From Amphimedon queenslandica (Eukaryota > Porifera > Demospongiae > Haplosclerida > Niphatidae): a DNA stretch of 64,000 bases. Under the pieces are notes generated by a model that was not told where the DNA came from, did not search any database, and saw only the letters and a list, made by a program, of their open reading frames with translations. The stretch's first letter is position 1; every line of letters begins with the position of its first letter. The DNA is taken from the NCBI RefSeq assembly GCF_000090795.2, contig NW_003546242.1, forward strand, positions 1,677,566 to 1,741,565, in the 5' to 3' direction. This document shows, piece after piece, positions 24,001 to 33,094 of this stretch. The position numbers and the translations under genes were made by a program.

Positions 24001-24074
24001 AGAGAGCATTTTTGCATTTCTGATATTATTGTAGACACCTCTAAATTTTCCTTTTCCTGCAAAAAGGTGGCCAT
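21010..24074 (-). CDS. HAUS1: HAUS augmin-like complex subunit 1
   Basis: HAUS1 is a coiled-coil subunit of augmin, which recruits gamma-tubulin to spindle microtubules for branching nucleation. Minus-strand exons read in order: MATFLQEKENLEVSTIISEM (ATG at 24074); AEEIIHLLKFANISLQDLSP plus LAETAVDLNVCDSSPA (about 22840-22690); VPLLQEDARLKYELSELKQS (22630-22510); ISNELLSEMKLQNPSTETKF (22470-22370); TELVANSFNKEHQHLALQRY (22320-22245); EIQSLESRLLPLNKQLKNFT (21300-21240); DLSLAKLKIHKEKL; and EELEKELSTKIDLFKAEN before the TAA at 21010-21012. Order and spacing match human HAUS1 (278 residues). The visible start lacks about 45 N-terminal residues of the human protein. Introns are loaded with MITEs. 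It is 199 bp head to head with EIF2B5. Confidence 0.75.
21341..21525. mobile_element. Pogo/Tigger-like MITE remnant
   Basis: It begins TACAGTGAAACTTCTATATAATGG, a form typical of pogo/Tigger termini, and ends near AAAGAGGTTTTAAGTAAACTG as a degenerate inverse. The segment AACTTCTATATAATGGGA is duplicated in tandem (about 21349 and 21379). Non-coding. Confidence 0.4.
21628..21835. mobile_element. Hairpin MITE with TTA target duplication (Harbinger-like)
   Basis: This 208-bp element is nearly a full palindrome (AGGTGGGTTCTCAATATGAC against AGGCAGGTTCCCATTATGAC inverted). The trinucleotide TTA flanks it at 21625-21627 and 21836-21838, the size PIF/Harbinger elements generate. It sits in an intron of HAUS1. 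The assignment to superfamily rests on the 3-bp duplication only. Confidence 0.7.
21935..22155 (-). mobile_element. MITE of the GCCAATATAAAATCCGCCA family, copy 1
   Basis: Read in reverse, this aligns with 61631-61853 (AATTGGCAATAAATTAATACTG, AATGGCCAATATAAAATCTGCC, CACCAAATAAAATTCGCC). Copies have imperfect inverted ends around TACTGTAC...TTTATTGGC. Confidence 0.6.
23197..23370. mobile_element. MITE of the GCCAATATAAAATCCGCCA family, short copy
   Basis: The ends TATGGTATAACACTTTAATT and AAATAAAGTGCTGTATGGTA are inverted repeats. The interior contains TTGCCAATATTAAAACCGCC and AAAACCGCCAATT, matching the copies at 21935-22155 and 61631-61853. Confidence 0.65.
23490..23800 (-). repeat. Dispersed tandem-repeat family, reverse copy in a HAUS1 intron
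   Basis: It contains AATCAGAATCAGCTCAAAG, ACACAACATAGGAATATGTA and CCTAGCCATTTTTCA, the reverse complement of the unit seen at 8590-8945. A degenerate end is visible as CCGGGATTTCCCATAAATGC (about 23498). The other edge reads GTAGGAAACCCC. Confidence 0.6.
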
Positions 24075-24273
24075 TTCACACAATTGGTTAGAGCTTCACT
24101 TAGCTATAACTGAAACTAAAAACAACAAAAATTATTATTAATCTCAAAACACATCTACAAACTTCATTTTGATAAATTGAAGGCGTGTGCATAGGCGTGC
24201 CTTTACGGGCTGTAAAAAGGTTAAAAAGCAGTTCACTTAAAGCACGTTTCTACGTTTTGTGGATAAGAAAAGA

Positions 24274-26349
24274 ATGAGTTCTAAAGTTGTAAAGAAAGGT
24301 GGGAAAAAGTGGAATCCAGAAGATGTAATTCAAGCTGTCGTTATAGCTGATAGTTTTAACTTCAGATTTCTCCCTCTGACAACTGAGAAACCCAGAGCTT
24401 TATTACCTTTGGTGAATCGCCCTCTCATTGATTACACCGTTGAATTTCTCGCCGTATCTGGTATAGAAGAAGTGTTCATCTACTGCTGTGCCCATGCTGA
24501 TGCCATAAAGAAGCACTTCAACCAGTCAAGGTGGAGCAAGCAGTCATCCCCTATTAAGCTCCACATCATAATGTCAGAAAATTGTCCATCGGTTGGGGAT
24601 GCACTGCGTGACATCGACTCTCAAGCTTGCATAAAATCTGATTTTGTTTTAGTGTCAGGAGATCTAGTGTCCAACATGGAGTTACAGGAAGTCATCAAGA
24701 AGCACAAGAAATTACGCGAAACTGACAAAATGACCGTTATGACAAATGTTTACAAGAAAGCAGCTCCTGGTCACAGAACGAGAAGCAAAGAAGATGATAT
24801 TCTAATAGCGACAAGTTCAAGTTCAGGTAGATTACTCTTCTGTGAAAAGCCAATTGGCAAGAAAAAAATAAGTGTTCCTACCGATATATTTGAAGAGAAT
24901 GAAGAAATAGATATTCACTACGATGTTCTCGATTGCCACATAAGTGTTTGCTCTCCAAATGTTCCTCAACTTTTTTCTGACAATTTTGATTATCAAACAC
25001 GATATCACTTTATTCGTGGCATTATCGTAAATGAGGAAGTATTAGGAAATTATATCTATGCTCATTTCATTTCTGATCAATATGCAGCCCGTGTTAGCAA
25101 CCTTCAGACATATGAAGCTGTGAGCAAAGATGTCATGTATAGATGGGTATATCCTTTGGTACCTGACAATAGTATTCTGGAGCCTTACTCATATGGTCGA
25201 CACAACCTCTATCTCAGTAGCGGTATATCTCTTGCGTTTGATTGTGTGCTAGAAGAAGATGTTGTTTTGGGGCCAGACACTACTGTTGGGGCTTCTACTG
25301 TTATTTCTCATTCTTCAATTGGTCAGCGTTGCAATATTGGAAAAGGAGTGACGATTAGTGGTTGCTATATATGGGATGATGTCACAATCGGTGACAGCTG
25401 TAAGCTTTCAAATTCAATCATTGCAAGTAATGTAGAATTTAAAGATGGTGTTATTGTAGAGCCTGGTTGCATAATTTCGTTTAATGTTGTTGTGGGACAA
25501 GACTTTCGTGTGGTCAGTGGTACTCGGTTAACGACCAGTAAGAATTCTCTATCCTTTGATACTGACGACTGGGGGGATGAGACAGATCGTGACGCTGAAC
25601 AAGCTTTGCCTATTACAATGCCAGAGTGTGTTGATAGTGATGTGGGTTGTGGTGGGAAGGGCTTTAAATGGGACCCACCCCAACCAGACAGTGACGATGA
25701 ATCTGGACGATTTATACATGAGAAGTGGCATCCTCATATAACAAGTGGTAATATATCTCAAGAGTCGTCTAGTGACAGCAATGGCACCCGTTCGCCATCC
25801 CCACTACCTCTAACAACTGAATTAGATGATGCTGAGGATTCTTTTTATGCCGAGACATTAGATTGTGTACGTTCAGGTGTAACCGACTCAGTGAAGCCAG
25901 AGAATACAATTCTAATGATCAATGCATCTAAGCATGCCTATAACATTCCTATTCAAGAAGTACCTCTTAATGTCATGAAAGCTCTCTTAGAAGGTCCAAG
26001 TGAAAGTACAGAAGGAAAAAAACCAGTTCTAATCGAGTACATTATCAAGAGCCTTCGTTATCATAAGACCCTCTTACTTCACTATGTCAAGGGCAATGAT
26101 CTTCAAGCTAGTGTTTTGAATCTTGTCACTAGTAGTGCTATGAAAGAATATGCAATAAGGCCCATTTTTGCGAAAATCGTGCTGGAATTATATAACCTTG
26201 ATGTTCTTGATGAGAGCACAATACTAAGCTGGCATAGTCAGTTCAAAGGAACTCGAGCATCAAAAGAGCAGCAGGAAATCCTTAAGTCTGTCGCACCTGT
26301 CATAGAGTGGTTGGAGAATGCTGAAGAAGAGAGTGAGGAAGAGAACTAG
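24274..26349 (+). CDS. EIF2B5: Translation initiation factor eIF2B, epsilon subunit
   Basis: This is the catalytic subunit of the guanine-nucleotide exchange factor that recycles eIF2-GDP in the cytosol. It is one uninterrupted exon. The frame is open from a GTG at 24259, but the first ATG is 24274 (MSSKVVKKGGKKW), giving 691 residues, close to the usual ~720. The N-terminal nucleotidyltransferase-like domain shows QAVVIADSFNFRFLPLTTEK, RALLPLVNRPLIDYT and DFVLVSGDLVSNM. It is followed by left-handed beta-helix hexapeptide repeats (about residues 320-420: VVLGPDTTVGAS, IGQRCNIGKGV, GVIVEPGCII). An acidic linker leads to the C-terminal W2 (MIF4G-like) domain with ILSWHSQFKG and a terminal acidic tail (WLENAEEESEEEN) holding the aromatic/acidic boxes that contact eIF2. 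An AATAAA lies just after the stop. Confidence 0.96.
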   Translation: MSSKVVKKGGKKWNPEDVIQAVVIADSFNFRFLPLTTEKPRALLPLVNRPLIDYTVEFLAVSGIEEVFIYCCAHADAIKKHFNQSRWSKQSSPIKLHIIMSENCPSVGDALRDIDSQACIKSDFVLVSGDLVSNMELQEVIKKHKKLRETDKMTVMTNVYKKAAPGHRTRSKEDDILIATSSSSGRLLFCEKPIGKKKISVPTDIFEENEEIDIHYDVLDCHISVCSPNVPQLFSDNFDYQTRYHFIRGIIVNEEVLGNYIYAHFISDQYAARVSNLQTYEAVSKDVMYRWVYPLVPDNSILEPYSYGRHNLYLSSGISLAFDCVLEEDVVLGPDTTVGASTVISHSSIGQRCNIGKGVTISGCYIWDDVTIGDSCKLSNSIIASNVEFKDGVIVEPGCIISFNVVVGQDFRVVSGTRLTTSKNSLSFDTDDWGDETDRDAEQALPITMPECVDSDVGCGGKGFKWDPPQPDSDDESGRFIHEKWHPHITSGNISQESSSDSNGTRSPSPLPLTTELDDAEDSFYAETLDCVRSGVTDSVKPENTILMINASKHAYNIPIQEVPLNVMKALLEGPSESTEGKKPVLIEYIIKSLRYHKTLLLHYVKGNDLQASVLNLVTSSAMKEYAIRPIFAKIVLELYNLDVLDESTILSWHSQFKGTRASKEQQEILKSVAPVIEWLENAEEESEEEN

Positions 26350-26480
26350 TAATAATTATCAATAAATTATTGTTGTTATTAATATCATCATAAATGGTAA
26401 ATTAATAATTTTGTCTTCCATGAGTATTAAATAATAACATTATTGCAACACAATGAACATGAAATTGATGGTTAATTTGA

Positions 26481-28906
26481 CTATGTGAATGGACAGTGGC
26501 CTCTTGCGCATGTCACAACAGCACCAACAACAATCAAAATAATTATACCAACTGCACACACTAGTAAAATTCTCCAATCTGGTATTTCAAACAATGTCTT
26601 GGTATACTCTTTTACTGTCACAGGGTGAATTGAGGGAGTGTCAAAAGTTAATCGAACTTCTTGAATGTTAGTTTGATCTTTCACACGCTGAAGATCTTCA
26701 TCTAGTTTCTCCAGAAGAGACTGCCCAGTGTGTTTCCATTTTAGTGCACTTTGTATACTAATATCTCTAAAATAAAAGTAATTGTAATTTATAATTTATA
26801 GCAGTTTACTTTACCTATACTCAGTTCCATCAGATTCTTCACCACATTCATCATCAGCATCTTGCGATACATCAGAATTATAATACGATTCTGGTCCACC
26901 AAAATGATGATCATCAGAGTTTGAACTTTGTGTACCAGACTTGCTAACATTTTCAGCCACAGTAATTCGTCTTTTTTCTCTTTCAGCAGCATCAGTTAAT
27001 AACCCATTCTCTTTCACTGGTATCTTTATCGACTTTAGTGCATAAAAATCTGTGTCATTATACAATTTATTAATTCTGCGTAACTCAGCCACCTAAATGT
27101 TAAAAAAATTACTGTAACATTATAAGACATTATTAGTCAAAATATATTCCAATAATGCAGTTTATGCTAATTGAGGTACATGTACATGTATATGTAGTTG
27201 AAGAGTATAGTCCATATGTAAAAAATATTATTGTACACAAGTACCTGTAGTTTACAAATCTCTCAACTATGTGTGTAAGTAAGTATTGCAGTATAATCAA
27301 GCTCTCGAAATTGTAAGTTAACAAAGTGAGAGCTACCGTGGGAGTAACACTCAAGTAACAAACAATACCATGATCAAATAATATAATCAATTATTTTCTT
27401 AGCAAAAAAATAGCATTATACACTGGCAAAACTATACATGTCCATTATCATTCCATTTGAATGGGATATACCAAAAAACCTTAATTTGTCAAAGTGTAGC
27501 AAATAAAAGGTTCACAATGTCCAAAACAATAATATGTGATAACTTTTAATGATAATACAGTTGCCACAACAGCAACTTTAATCACAAGTATAAAGGAATC
27601 ACTGTTAATAGTAAAGGGTAAAAGGAAACTACAGTGATCAAAAGAATGAATGAGAGCTACTCAGGGAGTAAAGGTGGGTTTGCAAAAAGATGCCAGGTCA
27701 GTGTATATCAATTTTTAATCAAAAGTGTGGGTGATTTGACCTTTTGATGCATGCTTTACACTAGATTTGAACCAAATTCAACTTCAGCATCAACGTAATA
27801 TCAGGACTAGCGTAGCATTATAAATCTGCCTAAACATTCAAGTACTAACTCATTAAATAATATTGACACTAAGTATAATTGTATGAGCACAAAACAGCAT
27901 TTTATCAATTTTATAGCAAAAAGCTTCTGCAAATTATTTAACACCATTATTACTCCATTTGAAAGAAAAAAAGGAATAATACCAAAATATTATGCATCAT
28001 GAAAGTTATAAGCACGACTTCTATGTACAGTACATGTATTTAATTAGTCTTAAATTGTCTAGATTTGTTCAAAGAGTAGCAGATAAAAAGGTTTATGTCC
28101 AAAACAATAATGAGTGATAACAATTTTTAAAGATACTACAGCACCCATAACGGCAACTTTGATCAAAAGTACCAAGAAATGATATGGAAAAAATAAAGGG
28201 TAAAAGGAAGCTACTGTCTAATTAGAGCCATAAATATCATGTAGTACTAAGCACACCATCCACAATGGTAGTTTGACTAGTTTCAAGCTCATAACATACC
28301 ACAGTTGTCACGTCAGTTTAAATTTTGAAAAGAACCAAAAATCTAATTCACATGTACCATACAATTACATCAAATGCATGCATCATACTTTATAAATGGA
28401 AATATTGGCAGAGAATTAATGGTAATCAGATTAGGTGTGGTGAGCCCATTAATGACATGGGCTGCTAATCACTATTATAAAACTTTAACATGTATTTCAG
28501 GTTATACAGTATTAAAATTTGCACAGTGTTAAAAATTGATCGTTATACGTGTATGTATAATTCCGTGTTAACTAACCGGACAAGCGTATCTCAATGCCAC
28601 TCTCTGAATTGTATCTCCTGGTACCAAAGGCTCTACAATTACTTCTATTGGTGGTTTCTTCGTAGTTGGACTCTTTGAGCCCTTTGAACGCTTGTGCTTT
28701 GGTTTCTTTCTTTTAAATGTGGCCATTTCTACTTCTTCGGATTCACTTTGTACCTGATGTCTGTCCTTTCCGAAATTAATGAAGAGTCCTGGTTTTAGTC
28801 TGTTGGTCCAAGAGCTTGAATTGGGTGAAGACTTTTGCTGAAAGGGTGGAGGGCCTTCATCAGAATCGAATGTCGGTACTTGGACATAGCCATTCTTGTG
28901 AGTCAT
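26481..28906 (-). CDS. LysM domain, C-terminal membrane-anchored protein (LYSMD3/4 type)
   Basis: Three exons on the minus strand are 28906-28577, 27092-26815 and 26766-26481. The open frame extends upstream to a GTG, but the first ATG is at 28906 (MTHKNGYVQVPTFDSDEGPP). A basic stretch (FKRKKPKHKRSKGSK) precedes the LysM fold EPLVPGDTIQRVALRYACPV-AELRRINKL, which is completed across the first intron in phase 0. LKSIKIPV follows, then a Ser/Asp-rich linker. Near the C-terminus a ~22-residue hydrophobic helix (WRILLVCAVGIIILIVVGAV) forms a single membrane anchor, followed by a short cysteine-containing tail. This is the LYSMD3/LYSMD4 layout; LYSMD3 is reported at the Golgi and cell surface in vertebrates. 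Which paralogue it represents cannot be told. Intron 1 is ~1.5 kb and contains an internal duplication. Confidence 0.85.
27470..28225. repeat. Diverged direct duplication inside LYSMD intron 1
   Basis: The stretch 27475-27640 (AATTTGTCAAAGTGTAGCA ... GTCCAAAACAATAATATGTG ... GTAAAGGGTAAAAGGAAACTAC) reappears at about 28055-28225 (GTCCAAAACAATAATGAGTG ... AATAAAGGGTAAAAGGAAGC), about 580 bp away in the same orientation. Intervening sequence shows no coding signal. Confidence 0.65.
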
Positions 28907-29109
28907 TTTGTTTGGGGTGGACGACCAGACTATGGACGACACACCTATTCTTTGTCACCACGTGATGACACTAATCACTATAGTTCACATGATCATGATT
29001 ATGATCTCAATAACCGCATTCAGCCATTCAGATCATAATCAGCAGATCAGCTCAGGATCGCACCACATGACCACACCCATCAATTTAGTTCAGCAAGAAG
29101 ACCTACAAG
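28907..29109. promoter_or_regulatory. Putative bidirectional promoter, LYSMD / PH-ARP genes
   Basis: This 203-bp interval lies between divergent ATGs. It contains dense CACGTGATG, CACATGATC and ACATGACC E-box-like words (28959-29070), an unusual local concentration. The regulatory role is inferred from position and motif density. Confidence 0.45.
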
Positions 29110-32100
29110 ATGAGTTCCATCCTTCCTGCAGATACCGATCAACAAAGCCCTCCTCCTGTCAGTCCTCCCCCTCTTCCACCACGCAAGACCTTCATACAGC
29201 AGCAGCTTGTTCTCGAAAATCTTCTTCGGGAGGTTGGAGGAAAGCTTTCAGACCTGTACAAGAAAACAAGGCAGTGGGACTTCGTCACTGAGTTAGCTCA
29301 AACACTGGGCACTAACTCTGAAAGGCTCTCCTTACTTTTCAAATCTGTCATTGATCCTTCTTTTAGTTTCACGATGGAGGACAATAGCATTCAGTCCACA
29401 TCTTTCGATAAATCTGTTGCTGTTACCCAAGAAGATGACCAGTGGGTTATTAGACTGTCAGACAGGCCAAAACCCATCAGGAGAACACTCGATGATATTG
29501 TTCATTTGAAGTCCCACCTTGCAACTGAACATTCTTTAAAAGTAGCAGATGAAGAGGGTCCACCGTCTTGTTCAGCACTTCGTGAGCTCCTTTCTTTATG
29601 TTTGAGCAGCAATGCAATCAAACAAGATTGCTACGTCATATGTTTTCTCTCGGATGAAGTTCAAGATTTTTCACTTGTCAACAGTGAGTGTTTGTGTATC
29701 ACTTTGTTCAGTTGTAATGTATCATTTTACTGTTACAAACCACTAGAGATTTGGGACATAAATTCATAGCAGTTGTGCAAACAAGTGTTTATTTTCCTGT
29801 TTTGGTATGAGCATACTTCTAATTAAATTTCTTACATACACATTTTGTCACAAGTGGATTTTACCAGAGCATTAATTAAAATGAAAATTATATTTTTGAG
29901 CCTTAAAAGTCTAATTTTGATCAAACATAGGAACATATACAATAATAAAAGTCAAAAGTATTGATGAAATACAATGTACTCTGTTCTATAGTACAATGTA
30001 ATAGTACAGTGTATTTTGTTCATAATGGAATTTTGTCGATTTTTTTGAGCAAATTGATGATGCTTAGCGCTATGCCAAAATAATTGTAAACAATATTTCC
30101 TACAATGGCATCTATCCCAATAATAGCAAGCAAAATTTTAAAGATGTTGTGAAGGATTCAAGAACATGTGTACGTGAAAGGGCTAAACTGTGGTTAATAG
30201 ATGGCTGACATTCATAATGACAAAGCAGCACCTTGCAGAGCTTTCCACAAAATTTTCTGCCTGAAACTTTTCTACTTACCAGATACATGTATCATGGTAT
30301 TAAGCTTAAATTTTACTTTCACAATGCCAGGTGTTTGCTTATGTACGTGTACAACAACATTATAGCAAACCAATGTTCTTGTTGTTCACTGCTAGCTATC
30401 ATGTTTCATTATGCTGCCAAATGTACGGTATGCTTCACAATTTTAACCTTACAGAAAACAATGTTGAGAGCTCTTGTTCATATTGTTACATCTTTTTATT
30501 TGTTGCTGGCATGAGGTTGTTAGCCTTTTGAATTTACAAAAACTTGGGCCATATGTTTATGCTTTGATTATGGAGTACATTTTCCTTAACATTGCTGGTA
30601 ACTGCTGTTCAAGTTATGGATGAATATGAAATCTGAAGCTTAGAATTTTTTTATTTAGTACTTAATATCAAATGCCTATAATTTAAATGCCTACATATTA
30701 AATATTTTATTTACTTTTTATATGTATATTTTACTTCATGAATCATTTTTCTTCTTCTTGGACATTATATTTTGTGTACACTGCATGTATGTGTATACTG
30801 TGTAATTAAATTATATATATATTTTTTTAATTTTAGGTAAAATGAAGCCCTCAAATGATGCTAATGCAAGTGTAGTCGATACGGAGATTGAAAAAGTGCC
30901 GTCTGACTCTGATATCAAAAAGCAGATAAAAGAAGCCTCTTCTGATATTTCAATAGAGGAATTAGAAGGCTCTCCACAAGTGCCTAAAAGGACTTCTAAC
31001 ATGGCTTCAGAGGCAGGACAAATAACATCTGTGTCCCCTCCTGTCAGTCCTCTTCTTAAAGATCAGCTTGTGAAATCAGTGTCTAAACCTGAGAATAGCT
31101 CAGATGAAATATTGAGCGAAACTGCCAGTGAAACAGAATTACGAAATGAGGAGTCAAAGGGCAGCAAAAGTGTTTATGGTTCATCAGCAACACCTGATCC
31201 TGTACCCTCAAAACCTTCCAAAAAGAAGTCAACTCAAAAATCGAAGAAAGTTAAGAATAAAGAACAAGAACAAACTGCTGTATCATTAGCGGCACCTCAA
31301 TCAAGTATTGAATGGGATCCAACATGTCTGTTAGAAGAGCTTTATAATGACAGTCAGCCTGGTGTCATAACACAGGCAAATGAAGAGAATGCACGATATT
31401 CTGGCTATTTGGAAAAACTACCTGTGAATCAACGAAAACCTTCAGTGAGGAAAGGATGGAAGCTTCGCTTCTTTCGTGTCACGCGAGGTAGCGTCTTTTA
31501 CTATGATGGGGAGACTTCTGCAAAAGCTACATCATTTATTCGCTTAGCCGATTCCAAGATAGTTAAGCATGATAACCTGCAGTTGGAAATAATTGAAAAA
31601 GGGAGTAGTAACTCCCTAATGCTCCGAGTAAAGAATATGCAGGAATTAGCTACTTGGTATCGAGTGTTGTCACTTGAGTCAGTTCATCCTACCATGACAC
31701 ACAGACTGTCCCTTTCTCCTAGTCAGTCTGCTTTAACTCTTATTGTAGACCTCGGAGCTTGCTCTGTTCGAGCTGGAATAGTCCACGAGAATACTTACCC
31801 TCAGCTCTTTTTCCCCAATGTCTGTGCTGCTAATGGTGATAAGATAATTGAATGTGGGAATGAAGCCCTGTTGCCTGAAATACGCTCTACCACAAAACTA
31901 ATTTATCCATGTCGTCATCGCCTTCGACTCGATGCTAATGTACCTATGAGAGATTGTTTCCAGTTTATAATTCAGAAAATTTGCAAGTCTTTGCACCTTG
32001 AGCCTCAGAACAGCAATGCTTTAATTTCTGTATCTCCAGTAATGCCAGAATCGGAGCAAGTTATACTGGCTGAGATACTCTTGGAAGTACTCAATTTTCA

Positions 32101-32854
32101 GAGTGTTTTAATTCAAGAGCAAACAACAATGGCATTATACTCTTACAACCACACTTCGGGTATTGTTGTCAATCTTGGCGATTCTACGGATGTCGTTCCT
32201 ATCATTGACGGTTTTAAAGTTGATGCTGGTGCTTCTCATTCTCCTTATGGAGGTCACTCCATCAATGAAAATTTGTCCAAGCTGATAGCTGCAGAAGGCA
32301 TTCGTTACTTTTCTGAGGCTGAGATGTTTATCGTGCGTTATATAAAAGAAAATATATGCTTCTTGTCTCAGAATTATCTTGAAGATGTATGCCAATGTGA
32401 AGAGTCTCCTTCTAATTATATTCGAGCTGTTGATGTTGACCGGTTCCAGTTAACAGATCACAGAAAAGTGATACATCTTCATTCGCCTTTATTTAAATCC
32501 CCGGAAGGTTTATTTTCTCCTGGATTGTGGGGTAAAGATGTACTTGGATTACATGAGATGGTTCAAAAGGCCATTGATCAATGCCCTATTGATATGCGTC
32601 GTCAAATGGCGCGTCATATCTATCTAGCTGGTGGTACAACACTATTAATTGGACTACAGGAGCGTTTACAGAAGGAATTGCAAGCTCTGAATCCTCGCTT
32701 GGATGTACAAGTTCATGGAAGTGAGAACAGACAACATGCTGCTTTCTTAGGTTCTGGTGTATTAGCTTCTCTTAATTCTTTTTCGAAGTCGTTAGTTGAT
32801 GCAGAAACCTGGGCTGCTAAGGGGCTTAGTGCTATGAGGCAAAGTGAAGCATAA
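29110..32854 (+). CDS. PH domain fused to an actin-related domain (possible PX-like region)
   Basis: Two exons, 29110-29683 and 30837-32854, join in phase 1 (donor A|GTGAGT, acceptor TTTTAG|GT) to an open 863-residue frame. Residues 10-27 are Pro-rich with SH3-ligand motifs (PPPLPPRKTF). A helical segment follows, then residues ~115-185 (IRRTLDDIVHLKSHL ... LLSLCLSSNAI), weakly PX-like. Ser/Lys-rich linker runs to ~375. Residues 377-476 are a clear PH domain: YSGYLEKLP, KGWKLRFFRVTRGSVFYYD, SFIRLADSKI and the closing Trp in ELATWYRVL. Residues 490-850 are actin-related: IVDLGACSVRAGI (phosphate loop 1), GIVVNLGDSTDVVPIIDGF (loop 2), HIYLAGGTTLLIGLQERLQK (adenine loop) and AAFLGSGVLASL. Loop 2 has Asn where actin has its first Asp. 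I know no standard family with this architecture. It may link phosphoinositide membranes to an actin-like fold. Confidence 0.85.
29684..30836 (+). other. Intron of the PH-ARP gene
   Basis: This 1.15-kb AT-rich intron is bounded by GTGAGT and a T-rich AG. I see no conserved coding segment. Small open frames inside lack splice or homology support. Confidence 0.7.
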
Positions 32855-33094
32855 CAGAGTTCGCTGCCATCATAAATTATTATTACTATGGTTATTTTGT
32901 GAAAAATTATTTTTGTGTATTGTGTTTTTATGGCCGGAAGTAGGTGGTACCATTTAATTAATAACTTTCTTATAAAATTAATATTGGTGACAGTGGTTCA
33001 GTCAGTGGCATTCGGGCAGTTGTCTTTATGGTTGAGTAGTTGTCTTATAGCTTTTATAGTGGACATTAGATTGTAGTTGCTGGTAGGTTGTGGG

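Noticed and set aside
24259-24273. GTG as the start of EIF2B5
   Set aside because: A non-ATG start is not credible in this nuclear gene; the next in-frame ATG at 24274 fits the family. The same reasoning moved starts for the LYSMD gene (28906), the SHB-like gene (33095) and DENND4 (48988).
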